A DNA stretch of 64,000 nt from an uncultured Bacteroidales bacterium (GTDB taxonomy: Bacteria; Bacteroidota; Bacteroidia; Bacteroidales; P3), in the NCBI GenBank assembly GCA_946406015.1, contig CAMJJD010000001.1, positions 96,814 through 160,813 on the forward strand. Reading direction: 5' to 3'. Positions 19,476 to 27,622 of the stretch are shown piece after piece. Each line of letters opens with the position of its first letter. Position 1 is the first letter of the stretch. A program made the position numbers and the translations under genes. The notes under the pieces were generated by a model. The model searched no databases and was not told where the DNA came from. It saw only the letters and a program-made list of their open reading frames with translations.

Positions 19476-20375
19476 ATGGGTCTCAAGGATTGGTGGTTCA
19501 GACTAAAGGGGAGTTCCATTGCCGATGTCATCAAGCGGAAACACCGCTTCGTCGTGATGGATACCGACACCTTCAAGGAGAAGTTCTCTTTCCAGTTGTC
19601 CGGTAGTAACCTTTTCGTCGCCGTTGGCATTACCATCATTGTCCTTATCCTGCTCACCACCATACTCATTGCCTTCACCCCTTTGCGCGAGTGGATCCCC
19701 GGCTACACCAATAATGCTGCTGTGGAACAGACCTACGCCAACGCCAAGAAACTTGACTCGCTGCAGGTGCAACTTGAAAACCAGGAGTGGATGGTTGCCA
19801 CTATGCAGGCGGTACTGCGCGGCGAGGAGTTGGGAGAGACACAGCAGATGGACAGCAGTGCCACGCTGCAACAGGTGGCCACTGTCTACCGTCGTTCAAA
19901 GGAGGATAGCCTTCTCCGCCTTGAGGTGGAACGCGAAGACAACCTTTACCAGGTGAAGAGCAACAATAGCGGTAGTGCCGCTACGACAGTTGTTGATGCT
20001 TCACCAGCCATCACGCACCTCTTCTTCACACCTCTTAAAGGCAATATCCTAACTCCATACAGCCGTGAGCATTATGGTGTTGACATAGCCGGTGAGGCCG
20101 GTCATGCAGTATGTGCTGCCTACAGCGGCACAGTGCTCTTCTCGGGCTTCACTGCCGAAGCGGGCCAAACGCTGACCATCCAGCATCCTGGGAATGTCGT
20201 CACCGTTTACCGCAACTGCAGTTCGCTGTTGGTGCGGCAAGGCGACGCGGTTCGCGCCGGTGCACCGGTGGCCTATGTGGGCAACAACGGCCGTCGCGAA
20301 TTGGGGCCATATCTGCATTTCGAGATATGGGTGAACGGCGCCGCCGTCAACCCGGAGGAATACATATCTTTTTAG
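19476..20375 (+). CDS. M23 family metallopeptidase
   Basis: N-terminal TM, REHYGVDIAGEAGHAVCAAYSGTVLFSG, GPYLHFEIW. Confidence 0.9.
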   Translation: MGLKDWWFRLKGSSIADVIKRKHRFVVMDTDTFKEKFSFQLSGSNLFVAVGITIIVLILLTTILIAFTPLREWIPGYTNNAAVEQTYANAKKLDSLQVQLENQEWMVATMQAVLRGEELGETQQMDSSATLQQVATVYRRSKEDSLLRLEVEREDNLYQVKSNNSGSAATTVVDASPAITHLFFTPLKGNILTPYSREHYGVDIAGEAGHAVCAAYSGTVLFSGFTAEAGQTLTIQHPGNVVTVYRNCSSLLVRQGDAVRAGAPVAYVGNNGRRELGPYLHFEIWVNGAAVNPEEYISF

Positions 20376-20379
20376 CCAC

Positions 20380-21507
20380 ATGAAACGTATCGCCATATTA
20401 GGATCTACGGGCTCCATCGGTACACAGGCACTGAATGTCATACGACGCCACCGCGACTTGTTTGAGGTGGAGGTGCTGTGTGCCGGTAGCAATGCCGACT
20501 TACTGGTGCAGCAGGCCCTTGAGTTCCGGCCCAATGCCGTTGTCATTGCCGACAAGGACAAATACAGCCGCGTGAGCGACGCACTGGCGAATACGGACAC
20601 CAAGGTTTTCGCCGGCGAGGAGTCGATGGTCGACCTGATGGAGATGTCAAGTATCGACTTGGTGCTGGCAGCCATCGTCGGCTTTGCAGGGCTCAAGCCC
20701 ACCCTCCGCGCCATCGAGTGCGGCAAGCCGGTGGCATTGGCCAACAAAGAGACTATGGTAGTGGCCGGCGCCATTGTCACTGCCGCCGCCGCGAGCCATC
20801 GTGTGCCCATTCTGCCGGTCGACAGCGAACATTCGGCCATCTTCCAATGCTTGATAGGTGAGGGAAGCCCCATTGACAAGATACTCCTCACTGCCAGTGG
20901 CGGCCCTTTCCGCGGCATGAAGCGCGACCAGCTGGCTACCGTCACCCTTGAGCAAGCCCTCCACCACCCCAACTGGAGCATGGGCCGCAAGGTGACCATC
21001 GACAGCGCCAGCCTGATGAACAAGGGACTCGAAGTCATCGAAGCCAAGTGGCTCTTCGGAGTCGAGGCCGACGATATCGAGGTCATTGTCCATCCCCAGT
21101 CGGTGGTCCATTCGATGGTGCAGTTTCGTGACGGCAGCATCAAGGCGCAGCTCGGAGTCCCCACCATGGAGACCCCTATCCAGCTGGCTTTCTCGTTTCC
21201 CGACCGCATCGAGAGCCATCTTCCAAGGCTCGACTTTGCACAGTATCCATCGCTCACTTTCGAGCGCCCTGACCGTACCACTTTCCGCTGCCTCGACCTG
21301 GCTTACCAAGCCATCGCCCGTGGAGGTAACATTCCCTGCGTGATGAATGCAGCCAACGAAGTGGCGGTGCGACGCTTCATCGAAGGTAAAATAGGTTTCC
21401 TTGACATTGCCGACCACGTCGAGCGAGCCATGCAGGAAGCCCCATTCATCCCCAACCCATCACTCGACGACCTGTTACAAACCGATAAAAACATTCGCAA
21501 CCAATGA
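20380..21507 (+). CDS. dxr: 1-deoxy-D-xylulose-5-phosphate reductoisomerase
   Basis: KRIAILGSTGSIGTQALNVI, ALANKETMVVAG, PVDSEHSAIFQCL. Confidence 0.96.
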   Translation: MKRIAILGSTGSIGTQALNVIRRHRDLFEVEVLCAGSNADLLVQQALEFRPNAVVIADKDKYSRVSDALANTDTKVFAGEESMVDLMEMSSIDLVLAAIVGFAGLKPTLRAIECGKPVALANKETMVVAGAIVTAAAASHRVPILPVDSEHSAIFQCLIGEGSPIDKILLTASGGPFRGMKRDQLATVTLEQALHHPNWSMGRKVTIDSASLMNKGLEVIEAKWLFGVEADDIEVIVHPQSVVHSMVQFRDGSIKAQLGVPTMETPIQLAFSFPDRIESHLPRLDFAQYPSLTFERPDRTTFRCLDLAYQAIARGGNIPCVMNAANEVAVRRFIEGKIGFLDIADHVERAMQEAPFIPNPSLDDLLQTDKNIRNQ

Positions 21508-22904
21508 AGTGGATTGCCATGCTCCTCAGCCTCTCCCTGCTCGTGCTCACCCACGAGCTCGGACACTTGGGTTTCTCGAAACTGTTCCGTACGCGTGTGC
21601 GTAGGTTCTATATTTTCTTTAACTGGAAGTTCTCCATCCTCAAAGCCAAGAAGTTCGGCGGCAAGTGGCACTTCCTCTTCTTCAATGCCAAGACACCCGA
21701 TTCGTGGGACGAGAAAAACCTTGCCCCCGAAGATCAGGACAACACCCTCTGGGGCATCGGCTGGATACCCCTCGGCGGTTACTGCGATATTGCCGGCATG
21801 ATTGACGAGAGCAAGGATGCAAACGACCTGCCGGCGGAACCGCAGCCGTGGGAGTACCGCACCAAGCCTGCCTGGCAGCGTCTGCTCATCATCAGCGGCG
21901 GTGTGATGGTCAACTTCGTCTCTGCCCTTCTCCTCTTCACTCTCGTCTTTTCGCGCTGGGGGCAGGACGAGTTGCCGCTGCGCAACGCCACCCTCGGCTA
22001 CGATTACCATCAGGTGCTGCTCGACGAAGGTTTCCAGAAGGGCGACATCATCTATACCGTCGATGGACGTGAGATGTACGACCTCAGCGACGCTACGCGG
22101 GCTTTGCTGCTCGACAATCCACGTTATGTTACCGTTCTCCGTGGCGACTCGTTGGTCGACATTGCCATGAGTGGACACCTGCTCGAGCATGCCAACCGTC
22201 AGCAAGCCAAACACCTCATCAAGCCCCGTATGCCCTTCGTCGTGGACGGCTTTGTCGCCGGTTCTGTGGCCGAGCGTGCCGGCATACAGGTGGGCGACAG
22301 TGTGGTGGGCCTCAACGGCATCCACATGGAGTCCTACAGTGAAATTTCGCCTGCACTCCAAGAACATGCCGGCGACAGCGTGACCCTTGCTTTCTACCGA
22401 CAGGGGCAGCTCGATTCTGCCGTTGTCATCCTTGGCTCCGACGGGAAGCTCGGTGTGAAGCTCGTCAGCGACATCTCCAAACTATTCGTCGTCAAGCATA
22501 TCGACTACACCTTCTGGGAGGCTCTTCCCGCTGGCATCAGTCATGGGTGGAACACCCTCGTTGAATATGTCTCTTCGCTCAAGTTGCTCTTCTCCCCCGG
22601 CGGCATGCAGAGCCTCGGCGGTTTTGGCACCATCAGCAGCATCTTCCCCGACCACTGGGATTGGCACGCCTTCTGGACCGTCACCGCCCTCCTGGCACTT
22701 ATTCTGGCGTTCATGAACATTATCCCCATTCCAGGCCTTGACGGCGGACACCTCGTCTTCGTCCTTTGGGAGATTGTCACCGGCCGCAAGCCCTCCGACA
22801 AATTCCTCTCCGTGGCCCAGAACATTGGCATGATACTCCTTCTGGCCCTGATGGTCCTTGCCAACGGCAACGACCTCTGGCGCTGGCTTTCGGGTAAATT
22901 CTAA
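21504..22904 (+). CDS. rseP: RIP metalloprotease (site-2 protease)
   Basis: LTHELGHLGF, WIPLGGYCDIAGM, PDZ region, NIIPIPGLDGGH. Confidence 0.94.
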   Translation: MKWIAMLLSLSLLVLTHELGHLGFSKLFRTRVRRFYIFFNWKFSILKAKKFGGKWHFLFFNAKTPDSWDEKNLAPEDQDNTLWGIGWIPLGGYCDIAGMIDESKDANDLPAEPQPWEYRTKPAWQRLLIISGGVMVNFVSALLLFTLVFSRWGQDELPLRNATLGYDYHQVLLDEGFQKGDIIYTVDGREMYDLSDATRALLLDNPRYVTVLRGDSLVDIAMSGHLLEHANRQQAKHLIKPRMPFVVDGFVAGSVAERAGIQVGDSVVGLNGIHMESYSEISPALQEHAGDSVTLAFYRQGQLDSAVVILGSDGKLGVKLVSDISKLFVVKHIDYTFWEALPAGISHGWNTLVEYVSSLKLLFSPGGMQSLGGFGTISSIFPDHWDWHAFWTVTALLALILAFMNIIPIPGLDGGHLVFVLWEIVTGRKPSDKFLSVAQNIGMILLLALMVLANGNDLWRWLSGKF

Positions 22905-22910
22905 CCCTCG

Positions 22911-24329
22911 ATGAAGAAACTCGACCGCCTCATACTCCGCTCTTTCATCGGCCCTCTGGTGCTCACTTTCGCCATAGCCGTCTTCGTGCTGCTCATGCAG
23001 TTCGTGTGGAAGTATGTCGACGACCTCGTCGGCAAAGGCCTCGAGTTCAAAGTCATTGCCGAGCTCCTCCTCTACGCCTCCGCCACCTTCGTCCCCATGG
23101 CCCTGCCCATCGCGGTCCTCTTTGCATCCATTATGACTATGGGCAATTTTGGTGAACGCTACGAGCTTGTCGCCATGAAGGCCGGCGGCATCTCTGTCAG
23201 CCGCATCATGCTCCCCATGGCTTTCGTCGTCCTCCTGCTCACGGGCATGGCTTTCTACTTCGCCAACAACGTGATGCCCACCGCCATGCTCCGCTACCGC
23301 ATGACCCTCTACGACATCACCCGCAAGAAACCCGCTGTCAACATTCGTCCCGGCGAATACTATAAAGAAATTGAAGGCTACGTCATCCGTGTCGGCAGCA
23401 AAGACTCCGATGGCAGCACCCTCCATGATGTCGTCATCTACGACCACTCCCACGGTATGAACGAGACCTCGGTCACGGTGGCAAGCAGTGGCGTGATGAC
23501 TGCCTCGGCCGACAACCGCTTCCTTTGCTTCACCCTCCGCGACGGATACTCCTACACCGAGTCCTCCTCAGGCGACCAATACTATCGGCGTCCCTTCACC
23601 ACCATCGGCTTCGACGAACAGACCCTCACCTTCGACATCTCCTCCTTCTCCTTCAACCGTAGCAGCGAGGACCTCTTCAAGGGTAGCTATCAGATGATGA
23701 ATATCGCCCAGCTGGACACCACTGTGCGCCGCCTCGACAGTTCTCTCGCCGTGCGTCGTGCCCAAGGTGCCGAACAGATACTGGCGCCCCTCCACGCCTG
23801 GCATCAGGCAGCCGCAGAACCTAGCCGTATCGTGAAAAAAGTGTCCGGAAGCAACGACCGGGAAGAGGGGCAGGAAGCTCAAGTCAAGTTACGTAACTCA
23901 CAAATCGCCTACGCCCTCAATACCGCCCGCACGGCGGCCAAAGACGTCCGTATGCAGGCCGAATTGCAGCAGGCCGACCAGGAATACATCAATCGCCATC
24001 TCATCGAATGGCAGCGCAAATACACCCTCTCTGTCGCCTGCCTCCTTTTGTTCCTCATCGGAGCCCCCTTTGGAAGCATTGTCCGCAAGGGCGGCCTTGG
24101 CCTTCCCTTGGTCGCCTCGGTGCTCTTCTTCGTATTCTACTACGTTGTCGGCATGATAGCTGAGAAAGCTGTCCGTGAGAGCGCCATAGGACCCATAGGC
24201 ATGTGGATCAGCACCTTCGCCATGCTCCCCATCGGCATCCTCCTCACCATCCAGGCCACTACCGACAGCGCCCTCTTCGATGCCTCCTCGTGGAAGAAGT
24301 TCTTCGGGAAGCTCTTCCGTCGTCGATAG
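22911..24329 (+). CDS. LptF/LptG family permease
   Basis: MKKLDRLILRSFIGPLVLTFAIAVFVLLMQFVWKYVDDLVGKGL; membrane segments at both ends. Confidence 0.9.
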   Translation: MKKLDRLILRSFIGPLVLTFAIAVFVLLMQFVWKYVDDLVGKGLEFKVIAELLLYASATFVPMALPIAVLFASIMTMGNFGERYELVAMKAGGISVSRIMLPMAFVVLLLTGMAFYFANNVMPTAMLRYRMTLYDITRKKPAVNIRPGEYYKEIEGYVIRVGSKDSDGSTLHDVVIYDHSHGMNETSVTVASSGVMTASADNRFLCFTLRDGYSYTESSSGDQYYRRPFTTIGFDEQTLTFDISSFSFNRSSEDLFKGSYQMMNIAQLDTTVRRLDSSLAVRRAQGAEQILAPLHAWHQAAAEPSRIVKKVSGSNDREEGQEAQVKLRNSQIAYALNTARTAAKDVRMQAELQQADQEYINRHLIEWQRKYTLSVACLLLFLIGAPFGSIVRKGGLGLPLVASVLFFVFYYVVGMIAEKAVRESAIGPIGMWISTFAMLPIGILLTIQATTDSALFDASSWKKFFGKLFRRR

Positions 24330-24387
24330 CCTTCTAGCCTCCCAAGATTTGTCGGCAGAGCCGACCCGAAGGCTCCGGTGGAGCCAC

Positions 24388-24416
24388 GAGACTTCAAGAC
24401 ATCAAGACTTCGAAAC
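24388..24416. repeat. Short 9-bp-period array
   Basis: gacttcaagacatcaagacttcgaaactt. Confidence 0.6.
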
Positions 24417-24440
24417 TTGGCGTCGTTTGAAGGGATAAAA

Positions 24441-24499
24441 GTTATCGGTTATCGGTATAGGGCTGACGATTCGACAGCCTTTAACCGATAACCGACAAC
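24441..24499. repeat. Gene-less inverted 7-mer arrays (GTTATCG)
   Basis: gttatcggttatcggta ... aaccgataaccgacaac, inverted. Confidence 0.85.
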
Positions 24500-24521
24500 T
24501 GGTTAATTGTGTGGTGCTGCG

Positions 24522-24914
24522 TTAGTTGTTCTTACGCTGGCACTGTTTGGGTGTGACGCAGGTACCGGTGGCGCGGCACACGAGGATTTTCTCCTCGAGC
24601 ACGTCGGCGGCCGAGTCGCTGATGTCGGGACGGGTCTTGATGACCTTGTAGGCCTCGAAACTCATCTTGCGGCTGGTGTTGCCGACATGGGTGATTTCGC
24701 CGTAGGCTTCGATATAGTCGCCGGCGTAGACGGGGGCCTTGAACTCGACCATGTCGTAGGCGCAGAAGAGGCCTTCGTCGCCGTCCTGGATGATGAGAAG
24801 CTCGGTGGCGACATCGCCAAAGAGATGAAGCATGTGGGCGCCGTCGACGAGGTTTCCGCCATAGTGGGCGTCCTTGGCGCTCATGCGGACGCGGAGCATA
24901 GATTTAACTGCCAT
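24522..24914 (-). CDS. kal: 3-aminobutyryl-CoA ammonia-lyase-like hotdog protein
   Basis: [72 protein letters not shown]...[15 protein letters not shown]. Confidence 0.8.
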   Translation of the reverse strand: MAVKSMLRVRMSAKDAHYGGNLVDGAHMLHLFGDVATELLIIQDGDEGLFCAYDMVEFKAPVYAGDYIEAYGEITHVGNTSRKMSFEAYKVIKTRPDISDSAADVLEEKILVCRATGTCVTPKQCQRKNN

Positions 24915-24925
24915 TTTCTTATAAA

Positions 24926-24961
24926 GTTTAAAAGGTTTAAAAGTTCAAAAGGTTTAAAAGG
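24926..24961. repeat. Repeat arm of IVP element 1 (3' side of the IVP gene)
   Basis: gtttaaaaggtttaaaagttcaaaaggtttaaaagg; 28/36 inverted match to 25357-25392. Confidence 0.85.
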
Positions 24962-24972
24962 AAATGGTAGGT

Positions 24973-25341
24973 TTAAAGGTTCTCTTTCTGTTGTTTTAAG
25001 GTTTCTAAATATTTGATATGACTATTTATTGCTGATGATATAATTTTGCATTGCGAAATCATATCCTGAGACATCTCTTCTGAACAATATCTCAGTTCCT
25101 TACATAAATAAACCATACTTCGTACTTCGGCACAACTTCCCTTAGCTGTATGGAGATATTTTATGAAAAGTTGGGTGGAACCTGACTCGCTTCCCTCCGC
25201 AATATTATTCATAATTGATACCGCTGCACGCTGAATTTGGTCTTTAAAGCCAAAATCACTGCTATCCTGCATCAACTCATACACCCTTACCGTCAACTTT
25301 TTTGCCAACGACCATGATGTAAGTTCCTCAAAATAAGCCAT
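24973..25341 (-). CDS. Four-helix-bundle protein, 23S rRNA intervening-sequence protein (IVP) family
   Basis: FKDQIQRAAVSIMNNIAEGSESGSTQLFIKYLHTAKGSCAEVRSMVYLCKEL matches the IVP family pattern. Confidence 0.9.
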   Translation of the reverse strand: MAYFEELTSWSLAKKLTVRVYELMQDSSDFGFKDQIQRAAVSIMNNIAEGSESGSTQLFIKYLHTAKGSCAEVRSMVYLCKELRYCSEEMSQDMISQCKIISSAINSHIKYLETLKQQKENL

Positions 25342-25356
25342 ACAGGAAGCCCGTTA

Positions 25357-25392
25357 CCTTTTTAACCTTTAAACCCTTTTAACCTCTTTAAC
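25357..25392. repeat. Repeat arm of IVP element 1 (5' side of the IVP gene)
   Basis: cctttttaacctttaaacccttttaacctctttaac, overlapping the stop codon of the CoA-transferase gene. Confidence 0.85.
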
Positions 25393-26035
25393 CCTTAATG
25401 ACGTAGTCGACAAAGATGCCGGGGGTCTTGACGTTCTCGGGAGCGATGCTGCCGGTGGCGACAATCTCCTGCGGCTCGACGATGACGGTGTCGGCGGCGG
25501 TGGCCATCATGGGGCTGAAGTTCTGCGAGGTGCCCTTGTATACCAAGTTGCCGCTCTCGTCGGCGATGTTGGCTCCGATGATGGCGACGTCAGCGCGGAC
25601 GGGTTTCTCAAGGAGATATTCCTTGCCGTCGACGGTGACCTTCTGCTTGCCGTTTTCGACCACGGTGCCAAGACCTGTCTGGGTCAGCACGCCACCGAGA
25701 CCTGCACCCGCGGCGCGGATCTGCTCGGCCAGGGTGCCTTGGGGCTGCAGGGTGACCTTCAGCTCGCCGGCATTCATCTGGTCGATGGTGTTGTTATTGG
25801 TGCCGATATGGGTGGCGATGAGGGCCTTCACCTGATGGTTGGTGATGAGTTTGCCGACGCCGACTTCGGGATAGGCGGTGTCATTGCAGATGATGGTGAG
25901 ATCCTTCACGTTGCGAGCTACGAGCTCGTCGATGAGTGCAATGGGGTTGCCCACGCCGAGGAATCCGCCCACCATGACGGTCATGCCGTCGTGAATCATG
26001 TCGGCGGCCTCTTTTACGGTGACAAATTTCTTCAT
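25388..26035 (-). CDS. atoD: CoA-transferase subunit A (acetoacetate/butyrate type)
   Basis: DGMTVMVGGFLGVGNPIALIDELV, THIGTNNNTIDQMNAGEL, PVRADVAIIGANIADESGNLVYKGTSQNF. Confidence 0.87.
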   Translation of the reverse strand: MKKFVTVKEAADMIHDGMTVMVGGFLGVGNPIALIDELVARNVKDLTIICNDTAYPEVGVGKLITNHQVKALIATHIGTNNNTIDQMNAGELKVTLQPQGTLAEQIRAAGAGLGGVLTQTGLGTVVENGKQKVTVDGKEYLLEKPVRADVAIIGANIADESGNLVYKGTSQNFSPMMATAADTVIVEPQEIVATGSIAPENVKTPGIFVDYVIKG

Positions 26036-26140
26036 AATAGTATACTATTTTATTGTTTGTTGCGTTATTGTTTCAGCGTGCAAAGATACTATATTTTTTG
26101 CATATTGAAAAAAAAATTTGCCCAGATGCCGAAATATGAG

Positions 26141-26148
26141 TAATTTTG
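26141..26148 (+). promoter_or_regulatory. Bacteroidota-type -7 box (TAATTTTG)
   Basis: TAnnTTTG 26 bp upstream of ATG 26174. Confidence 0.5.
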
Positions 26149-26173
26149 CACTTGAAAATTAAGACGTAAAAGG

Positions 26174-26806
26174 ATGAAAAAGACGTTGATTTTTGCCGTA
26201 ATAGTGATGCTTTTCGCCCCCTTGGCGGGTGCGCAGGAATATATTGAGCCGGTTGAAAAGTGGAAGGTGGCCGAGGTGTGGGGCATCAATTACCACGGTT
26301 GGTCGTTCCATCAAGACTGGGAAGTGGACTTCACTGTCGAGAACCAGGACGGCCGTTTCACTCCCACCGACGCCGAAATCGCCGAAGCCGAGCGACTCAT
26401 ACAGAAACGCATATCATACGTCAACCGCGACCATTACAACCAAGGCGGCATGTGCCCCGTCATCGACGAGCACATGCGCATGTACCGCCGTCAGTATGTG
26501 GGCTTCACCAACGACCGCGGTGACCACGTCATCTGGGTCAACTTCCTGTGGGACGATGAATTGACCGATGAGCGACTGGCCAGCGACGTGCTGCTCACCA
26601 CCGGTGGCTGTGGCCACTTCTGGCATCTGAAATGCAACCTCAACACCAAGAAGGTCTATGGCCTCGAGGTGAATGGCGACGGCGACATCCGCTACCTGCC
26701 GCGCGTGGCCAAACCGCAGCCTCGCATCAGCAAGCCTAAGGGCAACAAGAAACAGAAAGTCCGTAAGACCGGTATCATCCACTCTCCTGAAGAGAAAGTA
26801 TTCTAG
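26174..26806 (+). CDS. Hypothetical secreted protein
   Basis: MKKTLIFAVIVMLFAPLAGAQ signal peptide; no recognised domain. Confidence 0.75.
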   Translation: MKKTLIFAVIVMLFAPLAGAQEYIEPVEKWKVAEVWGINYHGWSFHQDWEVDFTVENQDGRFTPTDAEIAEAERLIQKRISYVNRDHYNQGGMCPVIDEHMRMYRRQYVGFTNDRGDHVIWVNFLWDDELTDERLASDVLLTTGGCGHFWHLKCNLNTKKVYGLEVNGDGDIRYLPRVAKPQPRISKPKGNKKQKVRKTGIIHSPEEKVF

Positions 26807-26836
26807 TTCGGAATTCGGAACTCGGAGTTCGGAGTT
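26807..26836. repeat. Left arm of IVP element 2 (7-mer TTCGGAA/TTCGGAG)
   Basis: ttcggaattcggaactcggagttcggagtt directly between upstream TAG and IVP ATG. Confidence 0.95.
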
Positions 26837-27196
26837 ATGGATAGAAGCGTTCTTCAACAAAAAAGCTACAACTTTGCTATTAGGGTTGTACGATTATATT
26901 CACATCTGCGCGATAATAAACACGAATATACCTTATCGAAACAATTACTCCGCTCAGGAACCAGCGTTGGCGCCAATCTACGAGAAGCCAAACGAGGACA
27001 ATCCAGAGCAGATTTTGCTGCAAAATTGACCATAGCACTCAAAGAGGCTGAAGAGTCTCTCTACTGGATTGAGTTGCTTAAAGAAGCAGGGTTGTTAACC
27101 AGCGATGAATTCGATAGTATATACCATGACTGCGAAGAACTAGTTAAAATGCTCGTGTCGGCGACAAAGAAACTATATGGGCCAGATACAAAATAA
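26837..27196 (+). CDS. Four-helix-bundle protein, 23S rRNA intervening-sequence protein (IVP) family, second subfamily
   Basis: LSKQLLRSGTSVGANLREAKRGQSRADFAAKLTIALKEAEESLYWIELLKEAGLL. Confidence 0.92.
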   Translation: MDRSVLQQKSYNFAIRVVRLYSHLRDNKHEYTLSKQLLRSGTSVGANLREAKRGQSRADFAAKLTIALKEAEESLYWIELLKEAGLLTSDEFDSIYHDCEELVKMLVSATKKLYGPDTK

Positions 27197-27620
27197 ACTC
27201 CGAACTCCGAACTCCGAATTCCGAACTCTACTATTAAAGTTCTTAAAATTTGGCGTGGTAGGCGCTTCGGGGATGGTGGTGCATGGAGGCGTGCTCTACC
27301 TGCTGAAAGAGGTGGCAGGTCTCAACCCTTTTGTGGCCAACACCATCGGCTTCGTCACCGCAGCCACCACCAACTACATCCTCAACCGTATCTGGACCTT
27401 CCGCAGCCATGAGAAGCAGGTGGGCGTGGAGTACCTCAAGTTCATCCTCGTCAGTGTCGTCGGACTCGGCATCAACAATGCCACCCTCTGGCTTGGCGGA
27501 CGTCTGCTGCCCGCTTGGAACGACGACTGGCGCTTCTACATTCTCTGGGTCTTTGCCGTCGGTGTCACCACACTCTGGAACTTCTTCGGCAATATGTTGT
27601 TTACATTTAAACAGAAATAA
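27177..27620 (+). CDS. GtrA family protein
   Basis: FLKFGVVGASGMVVHGGVLYLLKEV...ATTNYILNRIWTF...GNMLFTFKQK; N-terminus lies inside the repeat arm. Confidence 0.85.
   Translation: MGQIQNKLRTPNSEFRTLLLKFLKFGVVGASGMVVHGGVLYLLKEVAGLNPFVANTIGFVTAATTNYILNRIWTFRSHEKQVGVEYLKFILVSVVGLGINNATLWLGGRLLPAWNDDWRFYILWVFAVGVTTLWNFFGNMLFTFKQK
27196..27228. repeat. Right arm of IVP element 2 (7-mer ACTCCGA)
   Basis: aactccgaactccgaactccgaattccgaactc; 28/30 inverted match to 26807-26836. Confidence 0.95.
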
Positions 27621-27622
27621 TT

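Noticed and set aside
24926-27228. Classical IS element or transposon around the IVP genes
   Set aside because: No transposase or integrase ORF, the arms are tandem microrepeats and not IS-type ends, and no target-site duplication was visible.
24926-27228. Diversity-generating retroelement, because IVP resembles Avd
   Set aside because: No reverse transcriptase or TR/VR pair found in the window.
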